From contig WELB01000181.1 in assembly GCA_009602725.1 (NCBI GenBank), forward strand, positions 201,779 through 220,141: a stretch of 18,363 bases of DNA, written 5' to 3'. The DNA comes from Spirogloea muscicola. Its lineage: Eukaryota > Streptophyta > Zygnematophyceae > Spirogloeales > Spirogloeaceae. The first letter of the stretch is position 1, and each line of letters starts with the position of its first letter. The translations under genes were made by a program, and so were the position numbers. Positions 7,835 to 16,299 of the stretch are shown piece by piece. Under the pieces are notes generated by a model that saw only the letters and a program-made list of their open reading frames with translations, was not told where the DNA came from and did no database searches.

Positions 7835-8430
7835 TACTGACGAATAGCCCAGCCAAACACTCGGCTCATCGCCGACGTCGTCACGACGGACTGCTTGATT
7901 CCAGGAACGCCAAACGCTCGTCGGAGGAGGCGGGTCACGCAGTCCGCCAAGCGGCAGGCGCAAAGGATCGGAAATACGCGGATCACCCCGTGGGCGACGA
8001 GTTTGTCCCACTCGCCTCGCCGTCGAGGTACACAGAGCCTTTGCCACAAAATGGCTTGACCTGCTTCACCGCCTTGCGCGGCGAGCAGTGGCCCGCCGCC
8101 ACGGGCAGCAAGGCAAGCAGCCTGGCTTCAGTGTCGCCGGGTCCCTCGCTCAGGTCTTCCGGATGCGCTTGGCCATCTCTTTGCAGCGGTCCCTTGCCTT
8201 CGCAGTTCACTTGCGCGCAGGCCGCACATTGGCGGCAGCCTCCGGCCTCCGTCAAGGCGACGTCTATCCGCCTGCCAGTCATTCCGACTTGCATCTACTT
8301 ACTAGAGCTACTGACAGTCCCCCTTTGCTGCTATCTTAGTTACTTAGCACTCCGGCTCCTTGAGACCTTGTCTATTTCTTTGGGCTGGCCTCTCCCAGCC
8401 ACCAGTCAATCTGGCCGCGCTTTTCTCTAA
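7835..8430 (+). mobile_element. Retroelement 3'-end fragment, endonuclease end to type A tail
   Basis: The plus strand begins with LIADVVTTDC (end of the endonuclease core), continues with AKRSSEEAGHAVRQAAGAK, HPVGDEFVPLA, and after frame changes VFRMRLAISLQRSLAFAVHL and ASHSDLHLLTRA, then a tail with GAGACCTTGTC, the stem GGGCTGGC/CCCAGCC (near 8377-8395) and the type A end CAATCTGGCCGCGCTTTTCTC. Several frameshifts make it non-coding. It forms the left arm of a large inverted repeat with 8440-8826. Confidence 0.75.
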
Positions 8431-8439
8431 GTACTAACA

Positions 8440-8826
8440 CAGCAGCAAGGGGACCCTCAGTAATCTCTAGTCAGTAGATGCAAGTCGGAATGACTGGCAG
8501 GCGGATACACGTCGCCCTGACGGAAGCCGGAGGCCGCGGCCAACGCGCAGCCTGCGCGCAAGTGAACTGCGAAGGCAAGGGACCGCTGCAAAGAGATGGC
8601 CAAGCGCATCCGGAAGACCTGAGCGAGGGACCCGGCGACATTGAGACCAGGCTGCTCGCCCTGCTGCCCGTGGCGGCGGGCCACTGCTCGCCGCGCAAGG
8701 CGGTGAAGCAAAAGGTCAAGCCATTTTGTGCCAAAGGCTCCATGTACGTCGACTGCGAGTGGAACAAACTCGTCGCCCACGGGGTGATCGGAGTATTTCC
8801 GTTCCTTGGCGCCCGCCATTGGCCAT
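8440..8826 (-). mobile_element. Retroelement 3'-end fragment with intact C-terminal frame
   Basis: The minus strand reads unbroken from AKERKYSDHPVGDEFVPLAV through HGAFGTKWLDLLLHRLARRA, NVAGSLAQVFRMRLAISLQR, ALAAASGFRQGDVYPPASHS and DLHLLTRDY to its TGA at 8457. The 5' end is cut at about 8826. The tail is short and stops where the plus-oriented copy's tail begins, so the two copies meet tail to tail. Confidence 0.75.
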
Positions 8827-9135
8827 GATAGAGAAGGTCACAGGAGCTCCTGCATGGACAGTGGTAGCTGGGGTCAGCGAAGATGGTTATGGACAGGCGA
8901 CTGGTCTAGCACTGTTGAGGGCTAAGAGATGTAAAACTTATAAAAGGGGACGCTAAGGGGCTCTGAGTGGCTGAGAGGAAGGTGTGACGGGCAGCCGCCG
9001 GAGCCACTGGACAGTCGCATTCATTCAGATGAACAATGTGAGGCCTCGGAGCTCCTCAGCGGCTTGGAGTTGCTTAACAACGACCTGCAAATCTCAGATA
9101 ACTCAATATTCAGAGCGTCTAGCTTCAAATGTGAC
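8827..9135. other. Intergenic stretch with one TATA-like box, no gene seen
   Basis: This unique-looking sequence has no convincing ORF. A TATAAAAG is present at 8939-8946 on the plus strand. Nothing downstream supports a transcript before the purine tract. Confidence 0.35.
8939..8946 (+). promoter_or_regulatory. TATA-like box (TATAAAAG)
   Basis: This is the same octamer as at 3969. It is followed by a leader-like stretch and then the (AG)n tract. No coding region can be tied to it, so it may be fortuitous. Confidence 0.2.
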
Positions 9136-9365
<230 letters not shown>

Positions 9366-9930
9366 GCTGAGTACCCCTATATAGTCCAGGAACTGGGAAT
9401 GCCCAAGCATCTAAATGCATAGATGATAGATTGCTGCGTGAGTACACACGTACGGCTTGCTCGGCTCTGCAACTCTTCAGATCAGCATGCCTAGTATAGG
9501 AGGTCTATGAACAAGCTGGCAAGCAATGCTGGCAAGTAGCGTCAGTCTCTTGGATAATATTGGGTGGCTCGCTGCCTACTATGCATCTGGATAGATATGG
9601 ACGTTATGGATGTTTGATGTGGACGATGACTGTGGAAAGGCAGCCCACAACGGTATGAACTCAGTCCAAGTAAGTCGGAGTGAGAGTGTCGTTGTAAGAG
9701 GCTCCTCAAATACGAACGATGACTTGGATAGGGTCATAGCAGAAGAAGAGAGTCATTTCATCCTGTGCCCGCCATTAACTAGCTGGCTTCCTATAGCGAA
9801 TTCCATAGCGACCTTGGACCTTCTCCATTGTGCTCCGACCTTTCACACTTATTGCCCCCTTTTGAAGAGCTTTCATCCTCCTTTCTGTGTCCAACAAGCA
9901 AGGTCTTACTGAAGGAGGCGGACGGCTGTG
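9366..9930. other. Unassigned region with a weak ORF (9610-9912, +)
   Basis: No recognisable gene. A 100-codon plus-strand ORF starts MFDVDDDCGKAAHNG and has an acidic N-terminal half. Its second half overlaps sequence resembling degenerate retroelement tails (GGACCTTCTCCAT, TTGAAGAGC), so it is probably not a real gene. Confidence 0.2.
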
Positions 9931-9934
9931 CAAG

Positions 9935-10490
9935 GCCGGCCCCAGAAAGGATGGACAAGATCCAAGATGCTAAAAGTGCTCAATGAAACATCTATGCTAG
10001 CGGCTACTAAGCCCTGTCCATTCAATGGGCTAGCCATTTAGCCGTCGCCTCCCTACTTCGTAAGCTTCTCTCTGAAGCCTGATACTTCTCGGGTGGTGAC
10101 TGCTAGCTAAGGCCGTCCTCAGAAGAGGCTCGCTCAAGAAGTTGAAGTCTCTGAATCGAACAGCTCCTCCCCAGTGCACGGCAATGGCTGCGAGAGGCCA
10201 GCCCAGAAGACGAAGTAAGCTCTTCCTGTTGGGCGAAGGCTGTGAAAAGCTAGCCCAGAAAGCATGGACAAGAACAAGAAACAGCTCTTTCAAGAAGGGG
10301 CAAGGGCTAGGATAAGCCAGCCCACAAACGAATGAACAAGGTCTGAAGGTTTTTGCAAATACCAATGGTGCTTCCAACGTAATGCAATGGCTGTGAGGCC
10401 AGCCCAAAGGAATACGTGAGCTCTTTCAAATCGTGAGCCCTTCCAAAGAGGGCGGGGGCTGTAAAAAGCCAGCCCAGAAAAAGTCATGAA
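9935..10490 (-). repeat. Array of tail stem-loops, minus orientation
   Basis: At least five copies of the family stem-loop lie in about 300 bases (near 10190, 10240, 10305, 10395 and 10460), plus a degenerate one near 9940, all with the GGGCTGGC side 5' on the minus strand. Units read roughly CATTCTGGGCTGGCTTNTCACAGCC then YGCCC and GGAAGAGCT, spaced 40-85 bases. They resemble duplicated tail stem-loops of the retroelement family. No ORF is supported. Confidence 0.65.
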
Positions 10491-10550
10491 GGGTCAAAAA
10501 GGCCGTAAGGCGCCAAACCCACACAGCTATGCAGGAGACTCCAGCGAGTG

Positions 10551-10660
10551 AAGAAAGGAGCGCGGTGCGCCTGAAATGAAAGGGAGACCAGTTCGAGGCT
10601 TGAAAAGTCCTCAAATGGGGCAATAAGCTGGCTAAGGGGGTCTCAAGTATCCACGAGTGA
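10551..10660 (-). repeat. Dispersed repeat 2, copy 2
   Basis: On the minus strand it starts CTCACTCGTGGATA, matching CTCACCCGTGGGTA of the 16719 copy, and runs to GGTCTCCCTTTCATTTCA and GCGCACCGCGCTCC. About 110 bases, so internally shorter than the 16719 copy. Confidence 0.6.
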
Positions 10661-11010
10661 GCACATTCATGTCCGACATGCTAAGCTGAGCCCAGAGCAC
10701 CACCACGCAAGCCATTAGCCCTGCCTTGCCTAGTGCGCACCCAAAAGGTCGGTTTACCGCGAATGCGGGGGAGCGCTGCAGACTCAACGAGAGCCGCATT
10801 CTACTGCAAGAAATTAGCTTGCGGGACGCTAGAATGCTCTAAGTTACGCACCCGACGATGTCGGAGGGCATCGACAAACTGTGCCAGGCGATGGAGGAGG
10901 TAAGACCACTTCATGGCGTAGCCACCTAGATTTTCGTTGCGCAAAGAAGTGGTCGCTCCGGGGGTTGTCTTTGTGCCTCGTGGCCACTTGATCCACTGCG
11001 TGCTTTAGCC
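10661..11010 (+). other. Non-repeat stretch with an exon-like start (10858-10899)
   Basis: This sequence lacks the tail stem-loops. ATG at 10858 opens MSEGIDKLCQAMEE, ended exactly by a GTAAGA donor at 10900. It looks like a short first coding exon of a host gene or of another element, but no second exon was found. Function unknown. Confidence 0.25.
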
Positions 11011-11034
11011 ACCAGTCATTTGGCAGCGCTGCTA

Positions 11035-11470
11035 AATTTTAGCGCTTTCTCTGGCCCCTTCGGACTTTGTCATTCTTTTTCTGGGCTGGCCTCTCACAGC
11101 CATCGCCCTCTGTTAGAAGCGTCTTTCCCCTTTACGGAGGAATGGGGGAAAGGAATGTACAAGGTAGGCAGGCGCAGGCTTTGGAACTGCTCAACAGGGG
11201 ATGTTGAGCACCCAGTGGCCACTTGAGTGGCTGTGTGCTTTAGCGCATTCCTTCAAATTTTGTTCTCTCTTTTTCTGGGCTGGCCAATCACAGCCATCGC
11301 CCTCTACTGGAAGAGTTGGCGTCTCTATTTTAGCATCTTGGTTCCACTTGTGCTAGGTTCAGCGCTTCCCCTGGCCACCTTCGAACTTTGTTCATTCTTT
11401 TTGGGCTGGCCTTTCCCGGCCCCTATCCTCTATGCGCGAGCACTTCCATTTTAGCACCTTCGAACACCGT
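11035..11470 (+). repeat. Three plus-oriented tail stem-loops with relic C-terminal codons
   Basis: Stem-loops with GGGCTGGC occur near 11082, 11277 and 11405, the first two followed by AGCCATCGCCCTCT and the third by CCCCTATCCTC and GCGAGCACTTCC. Before the second, CTGCTCAACAGG and a stop at TGA resemble a worn LLNRGC end of the C-terminal domain, followed by GGCCACTTGAGTGGC, a motif also near 10980 and 14855. Confidence 0.6.
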
Positions 11471-11479
11471 TCTTTCCGC

Positions 11480-11640
11480 CTTCTGGGCTGGCCAATCATA
11501 GAAGAAGAAGTGGCTCTGCCAAAGGGGGGCAAGGGCTGTGCACAGCCAGCCCGAAAAGATTGAATGAAGTGGCTCTCTTAATGGGGCAAGGGCTATGAAA
11601 AAGCCAGCCCGAAAAGTTCCGATAAGGTTTCAAAGGGCCA
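11480..11640 (-). repeat. Tail stem-loops, mixed orientation
   Basis: A plus-oriented half stem-loop at about 11485 is followed by two minus-oriented ones (near 11530 and 11590), each with GGGGCAAGGGCT and GCCAGCCCGAAAAG. These are the same tail units as at 10190-10490. Confidence 0.55.
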
Positions 11641-11679
11641 ATGGCGCTAATTCAGAGGTTGGGTAGGATGGATCATTGC

Positions 11680-11990
11680 GTAACCATGAGTGAGGAGCCG
11701 CTAATCCTGAACGACTAGCAGCCAAAAAGCAATGCCCCTGACGAAAGCCAGAGGCTGCAGCTAGAGCACGGCCGGCACCGCAGGTGCAGGCGTGGGCCAT
11801 AAACAGCTGGAGGGAGATAGAGAAAGTGCTCGCCCACAGAGAAGAGGGGCTGGCAGAGAAGAAGAATATGCTCGACCATAGAGAAGAGGGGCTGGCAAAG
11901 CAAGCCCAAATAGAATGGATAATGTCCAAAGCCATAGAGAGAGGAGCCAGGAGGACAGCAAAGCCAGCCCAAAAAGAATGGACAAATCCA
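11680..11990 (-). mobile_element. Retroelement 3'-end remnants, minus orientation
   Basis: From 11815 to about 11690 the minus strand reads GRALAAASGFRQGHCFLAAS, a relic of the C-terminal domain, then shifts frame before its end. From 11820 to 11990 lie two further tail pieces with GTGCTCGCCCA-type ends and GGGCTGGC stems (plus-strand GAGGGGCTGGCAGAG and GGGGCTGGCAAAGC). Confidence 0.55.
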
Positions 11991-12056
11991 AACAGCCAAA
12001 AGAGGTGCCGAAAAGAAAAGCTACACAGCTAGACACGAGACGACTCAAACGAAAGC

Positions 12057-12430
12057 TCAGTACCCACGGGTGAGCAGCAGCAAGTCCGAGTAACTCGCAG
12101 CTGGGAAAGAGGCACTCCGCCTAGACCCAGATGCAGCCGCCGTAGAGCGGCCTGCTCGCGTGGGGACTGCGTGAGCCAGAGAGCCAGGAAACGCTGGAAC
12201 GAGACTGCCAGCTGCCTGCGGAATACCTGCGCTAGCGAGCCGGCAGCGTTGAAGCCAGGCACCTCTCGAGAGAAGGGCTCGCCCATCGAGGATAGGGGCT
12301 GGGAAAAGCCAGCCCAAATAATGACGAAGGACGAGAAGGGGCCAGGGGAAGCGCTAATCAAGCACAAGAAGAAACTAAGCAGATACGAAGCACTCAGTAA
12401 CCCCTCAGCCGCAGGTCGGCGAAACTGGGT
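12057..12430 (-). mobile_element. Two retroelement 3'-end fragments in tandem, minus orientation
   Basis: From about 12430 the minus strand reads a worn C-terminus (FADLRLRGY, TGA), then a type B tail with GCGCTTCCCCTGGCCCC and stem GGGCTGGC/CCAGCCCC, ending near 12270. Directly after comes a second C-terminal remnant (FNAAGSLAQVF, SYSDLLLLTRGY, TGA) ending at 12057 with frameshifts. The plus sequence TACCCACGGGTGAG beside it is the terminus of repeat 2. Confidence 0.65.
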
Positions 12431-12527
12431 TCCTGGAAGCGGGTCCCCTGGCTGAGCCGGCCGCCGGTCGATGGCCTGCCGGGCAAGCCGCTGGAAGAGA
12501 GCCAGCTAGCGACTGCCCAGTGAACCA

Positions 12528-12665
12528 GAGAGAATGTGCGCGGTGCGCATGAAATCAAAGAGAGACCAATTCAAGCCAATGCATTGTTTAGGCAAAATCT
12601 AGTGCAGGAGCGGCTGTGTAAACGGAGCCCTATGCTAAGGTGCCTAAGGTAACAAGGTGACAGGG
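12528..12665 (-). repeat. Dispersed repeat 2, copy 3
   Basis: The minus strand holds TTACCTTAGGCACCTTAG, GCCTAAACAATGCATTGG, CTTGAATTGGTCTC and CATGCGCACCGCGC, matching the 16719 copy end to end. Its upstream flank CGTTCCCTG is the same as at the 16719 copy. Confidence 0.7.
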
Positions 12666-12814
12666 AACGATAGAGAGGCGCGGCGCATACGGTAGACCTG
12701 AGTTAGCGAGCTAGCAATCATAGCCATCGCCATCTACTGAAAAGCCTTGTCTGTGGAAGGCTAGCCCACATGTTGATGGATGGCTAGGGTCCAGTCGTTA
12801 TCTGCATTACTGTG

Positions 12815-12950
12815 AGTATCTAGCTGCTTAGTTTCTTCTTGTGCTTGTTTCGTTTAGTGCTTCCCCTGGCCCTTTCTCGCACTACGTTCGTTCTTTTTTG
12901 GGCTGGCCTTCTCCAGCCCCCATCCTCTGTGGACGAGCCCTTCTTTCTGC
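12815..12950 (+). mobile_element. Solo type B tail
   Basis: It begins near the old stop (ATTACTGTGAGTATCTAGCT), then TAGTGCTTCCCCTGGCCC, TTTTTTGGGCTGGCC, CTCCAGCCCCCATCCTC and GACGAGCCCTTC. There is no coding part, so it is an extreme 5' truncation. Confidence 0.65.
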
Positions 12951-12967
12951 GTGTGGCCAGCCCAGTG

Positions 12968-13048
12968 AGGGAAGGCGCGCGGTACGCATGAAATGAAGGA
13001 GGGGGACAACTCAAGCCAAAATACATATACAGGCAAGATCTAGTGCAA
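12968..13048 (-). repeat. Dispersed repeat 2, copy 4
   Basis: On the minus strand it contains TTGCCTGTATATGTATTTTG, GGCTTGAGTTG and ATGCGTACCGCGCGCC. The 5' part is missing. Confidence 0.6.
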
Positions 13049-13079
13049 GTGGGGGGGAGGAGGGAAAGACGCTTCTAGG

Positions 13080-13540
13080 AGATCCTTTTCCAGCCCCTAT
13101 TCTCAACGGGCGAGCACTTCCACTGATGTGGTCGACCGCTCCAACCCGGGGCCTAGGGGGAACCTAGGGGAACCCCTTCAGACCTTGTCCATTCCTTTGG
13201 GCTGCGTCTCTGACCTGAGGCTGCTTGAGTGAGTGCTTTGTTCATTCTTTTTTGGGCTGGCTTGTCCAGCCCCTATCCTCAATGGGCGAGCCCTTTCTTT
13301 ACTGAGTGATCCGTAGCTTCTTTGTTTCCTTGTGTGCTTGTTTTTCTTAGCGCTTCCCCTGGCCCCCTTATCATCCATTGTTGATTCTTTTTTGGGCTGG
13401 CTTTTCCAGCCCCTATTCTCAATGGGCGAGCACTTTCTTCTTTGGGCTGGCCTTTCCCAGCCACCAGTCAATCTGGCCGCGCTTTCTTCTTTGGGCTGGC
13501 CTTTCCCAGCCAACAGTCAATCTGGCCGCGCTTCCTACTT
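13080..13540 (+). mobile_element. Cluster of plus-oriented tails, including a 49-bp tandem
   Basis: Successive tails: a partial type B (13085-13120), a partial type A (GACCTTGTCCATTCC near 13177), relic codons VSDLRLLE and a stop, type B (13230-13300), a full type B (13300-13437), then two head-to-tail 49-base copies of the type A terminus starting TTTGGGCTGGCC at 13441 and 13490, both ending TCTGGCCGCGCTT. No upstream coding parts remain apart from VSDLRLLE. Confidence 0.7.
13441..13538 (+). repeat. Tandem duplication (period 49) of the type A 3' terminus
   Basis: The two units differ at only a few positions (CCACCAG against CCAACAG; GCTTTC against GCTTCC). Each holds the complete terminal stem-loop and the end of the element. 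Confidence 0.85.
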
Positions 13541-13590
13541 CTATGAGAGGGCGGTGGCTGGGAGAGGCCAGCCCAGAAATATCCATAAGC
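13541..13590 (-). repeat. Single tail stem-loop, minus orientation
   Basis: GGTGGCTGGGAGAGGCCAGC followed by CCAGAAATATCC marks one stem-loop unit opposed to the plus-oriented tandem just before it. Confidence 0.5.
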
Positions 13591-13599
13591 AGGAAGGGG

Positions 13600-14396
13600 C
13601 CCTCGAGCCGCGTCGTTCGAGACGGCCGAAGATTGGTCGTTGAGGCAGGTACGGCCCCACGGCCCCCCCGGCCCGGCTGGTCAACGTCGGTCGTCCGCCG
13701 CCCGTCAGGCTGCCGCTGACGGTGCCCCGACAGCCTGTGCGCCACGTGGTAGTGTCGGCGGGCGTTGACCGGCAGCCCCGCGCCAGATGGCGGTCACCGT
13801 TGGACCGCCAGCTTGGCCCCCCCCTGCCGGGTGACGTGGCGTCAACGTGCCGGATGGCGACAAAGCCCTCTGGTGACGTAGCGGGCCAAGTAGGCGCCGG
13901 GCCGGGATACGACAGAAGCAGGAGCCCCGCCCTGCGGGCGGCCACGTGGCGGCGGCGAATGGGCCCCGCCGTGCACGTGAGCACGTGGCCGAGCACGCGG
14001 GAGTCGAGCGGCAGTGCTATTCCACGTGGCAACTTGTCCGTGAGCAACGCCGACGATAGCGGGGGGTGCAGGCCGGGGGGGGTAGAGGTGAAAGTGGGGC
14101 CCTGACGTGACCGCCGGGCCAGACGCCAACGTGGACGGGGGACCGAGTAGCGCATCGCCGGTCAAACGTAGCCCGAGGGGCGAACCGCGGGGAGCTGCAA
14201 TCAGCTTCCCCTCCTCCCCAGTGCGGGGGGGTTTTGGATGGCCTCGCTGGGCTGCCACGTGACAGCCCCCTCATGGGCCCCCGTTGTGCGTCTTTCCTAG
14301 CAAGCAGGGCCGCCTCCTCCGACAGTGACGTAGCCGGCACACCATCCACGTCGTGACATCGGCACCGAGTCAACGGTGTTCAGGGGGGAGGTTACC
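13600..14396. promoter_or_regulatory. GC-rich block with six CACGTG boxes
   Basis: CACGTG occurs at 13743, 13943, 13974, 13982, 14023 and 14256, with further ACGTGG, TGACGTGG and TGACGTA variants (near 13833, 13873, 14103 and 14326). These match plant G-box/ABRE and TGACG elements bound by bZIP and bHLH factors. Long ORFs on both strands look like composition artefacts (Arg, Pro, Gly rich, no domain). A promoter or CpG-island-like origin is inferred; no gene start is visible. Confidence 0.35.
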
Positions 14397-14664
14397 GCCC
14401 CCTTCTCGTCATCTGTTGATTCTTTTTTGGGGTGGCTTTTCCAGCCCCTATTCTCAATGGGCGAGCACGTTCTACCGCCCGGCGTGTCCCCACTCCAGTC
14501 TTGTCCAATCTCAGAGCTCACTCCTTCCCAGGCGCGCTTTTCGGCCCATTTGGACCTTCTCCACTCTTTTGCCCACCCTCCATTCCTCCTGCCACTGCTG
14601 CTGCCCCATACCTCTATCAGTCAATTTGGCCGCACTATCTTCTAGCAGCTCCAGGAGCTGCTAG
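14397..14664 (+). mobile_element. Type B tail followed by a degenerate tail
   Basis: From TGTTGATTC at about 14414 to GGGCGAGCAC at 14468, 53 of 54 bases match 13379-13432. After it, GGACCTTCTCCACTC and CAGTCAATTTGGCCGCACT recall a worn type A tail. Confidence 0.65.
14642..14664. repeat. 23-bp palindrome
   Basis: CTAGCAGCTCC and GGAGCTGCTAG are perfect 11-base arms around a single A. It lies at the end of the degenerate tail. It could be a transcription-stop-like hairpin or an excision scar; nothing decides. Confidence 0.8.
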
Positions 14665-15060
14665 TTGCTAGCTGCTACATCATTAGATGTGCTTGCCTTT
14701 GTACTTGGCCATATTGGCCTTCAATTTTCATATACACGATATTTTCTTTTCGGGCTGGCTGTTCATATCCGTTCGGAGACCCCACTTCCCTTCAAAGAGG
14801 ACCTGCTATTCGGAGACTAGTTGCTAAGACCTGCAGCTGCTCAACAGCACAAAGTGGCCGCTTGAGTCGCTTTGTGCTTTTCTGGCCCCATTCATTCTTC
14901 TGGGCTGCCCAATCACAGCCATCGCCCTCTACTGGAACAGCCTGTCTTTCTTCGAAAATCAACAGATAAGAGGAAAAAGGGGGCGAGGGCTACAATATAT
15001 CCAGCCCGGAAAATGGGCTCGCTTTCTACACCCCTCGCCCCCTTCTGAAGAGCCACGTTC
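14665..15060. repeat. Worn tail fragments in both orientations
   Basis: Plus-oriented GGGCTGGCTGTTC at about 14753, a relic DLQLLN codon stretch and GGCCGCTTGAGTCGC near 14855, GGGCTGCCCAATCACAGCC at about 14904, then a minus-oriented unit GGGCGAGGGCT to CCAGCCCGG near 14985-15008. No gene seen. Confidence 0.5.
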
Positions 15061-15285
15061 TACCTTCTTAAGGGCACCTTTTCGCTGTGAAGCTACTCAT
15101 TAGCTACTCCTTACCCCCCAGCCAATAGCCGCGTATTGTAACACGTGGCAGTACGGAGAAAAGAAGCTCTATCGTAAGGAGGTGGCGACGTAAAGGAAGA
15201 ACAGCGGCTGCTAGTATCAAAAGAAGAAAGACCATCCGACTGTGTAAAGAAAAGTGGCTCTGTCAAAGAGCACTCAGGCACTCGC
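15061..15285 (+). other. Non-repeat stretch with CCAAT and CACGTGG motifs
   Basis: CCAAT at 15122-15126 and CACGTGG at 15142-15148 lie 15 bases apart, a promoter-like pairing in plants. No TATA box or ORF follows before the next tail. Confidence 0.25.
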
Positions 15286-15420
15286 ACTCAGGCTCCCTCA
15301 GACCTTGTCCATTCCTTTGGGCTGGCCTTTCCCAGCCACCAGTCAATTCGGCCGCGCTTCTCCTATCAAAGGGCACGAGGGCTGTGAACAGCCAGCCCGA
15401 GAGAAAACAAACAGAATCAA
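15286..15420 (+). mobile_element. Type A tail plus an opposed stem-loop
   Basis: CTCAGGCTCCCTCAGACC, CCTTTGGGCTGGCC, CCCAGCCACCAGTCAATTC and GGCCGCGCTTCTC form a type A tail (to about 15361). A minus-oriented unit (GAGGGCTGTGAACAGCCAGC) follows. Confidence 0.65.
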
Positions 15421-15559
15421 AGCAGGGGAGTTGTTGCCCCCCCGTTTGCTGGAGGCAGCAGCCAAGGCACGGTTAGCACACATGCAAAACAAAGTGAGCA
15501 CCTGAGACAACATGGTGTGTGTGACAAGCCTGAGATAGCGAGCATTGAGCGCTGGAACG

Positions 15560-15800
15560 GAATGGAAGATATCCTGGGCTGGCCAATCACAATCATCGCC
15601 CTCTACTGGAAGAGTCGAAGGAAGCGGAGCATTGGCTTCTCTCTGTGAATTTTGGCTTCTCTCCCTGACTTCACTGCACGCAACTCGAAGAGAGAAGCAG
15701 CTCTCTCAAAGGGGCCGAGGGCTGTCAAAAGAAGAAAGTCAAAAGCCAGCCCACAAGAGAATGAATAAGGTCCAAAGACAGGCGTAAAGGTCTGCCTAAC
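15560..15800. repeat. Tail stem-loops, plus then minus
   Basis: A plus unit CTGGGCTGGCCAATCACAAT with CGCCCTCTACTGG (15573-15610) and a minus unit spread over 15715-15775 (GGGGCCGAGGGCTGTC, GCCAGCCCACAAG). The same pairing of unit types occurs at 11275 and 14900. From 15800 to 16055 I see only a degenerate stem at 15841 and no gene. Confidence 0.5.
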
Positions 15801-16059
15801 CAACATGAGCCGCGTGCCCTGGTGGTGTTATGTCTCTCTTTGGCTGGCCCCACTTAGCCACCGAACCTTTTTGGGAGAGGGCTTCAAAGGGGAGGTCATG
15901 AAGTCCATGGGGTGTCCCAGGTGGTGCTGAGCCTATGCTGCTGAGCCTGGTCCATGTAGGCGACTGGCACATAGCGTGAGCATACCGCTTTCTAGAGGTC
16001 CCGCAGGCGCGGTGGGCCAGCTGACTTAACGCCGTAGGCTCGTGGGCCCAGTCAATCGT

Positions 16060-16208
16060 ATGAGATTGTTGCCTCCCTTCAGCTGTCCATGGCCCAAGCC
16101 CTGCATCTGCGTACTGGCCGTGTTCTCGCTGCGGCCTCCGGCTTTCGTCAGGGGGATAGTTTTGCGGCAGCTAGTCTGTCGGATTTGAGGCTCCTCACTC
16201 GTAATTAT
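16060..16208 (+). mobile_element. Retroelement C-terminal fragment with intact frame and stop
   Basis: The plus strand reads VASLQLSMAQALHLRTGRVL, AAASGFRQGDSFAAASLSDL, RLLTRNY and TGA with no break. It differs from the other copies in sequence, so it marks another subfamily. Its own tail is lost; the sequence after the stop is unlike types A and B. Confidence 0.7.
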
Positions 16209-16299
16209 TGAGTCCATCCTCTCCCCGTTCTGACAAAGCTTCTTCAGGCCCCTTTGTAGCTGCTAAGCGCTTTTGGTCACCACTGACAGCTTTGCTTCC

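Noticed and set aside
13541-14155. 204-codon ORF on the minus strand
   Set aside because: Arg, Pro and Gly rich without a domain, it spans a tail stem-loop and lies in GC-rich DNA where long chance frames are common.
9940-15800. Regularly repeated hairpins suggesting a CRISPR-like array
   Set aside because: Spacing is irregular, orientation mixed, repeats diverged and tied to retroelement tails, and the genome is eukaryotic.
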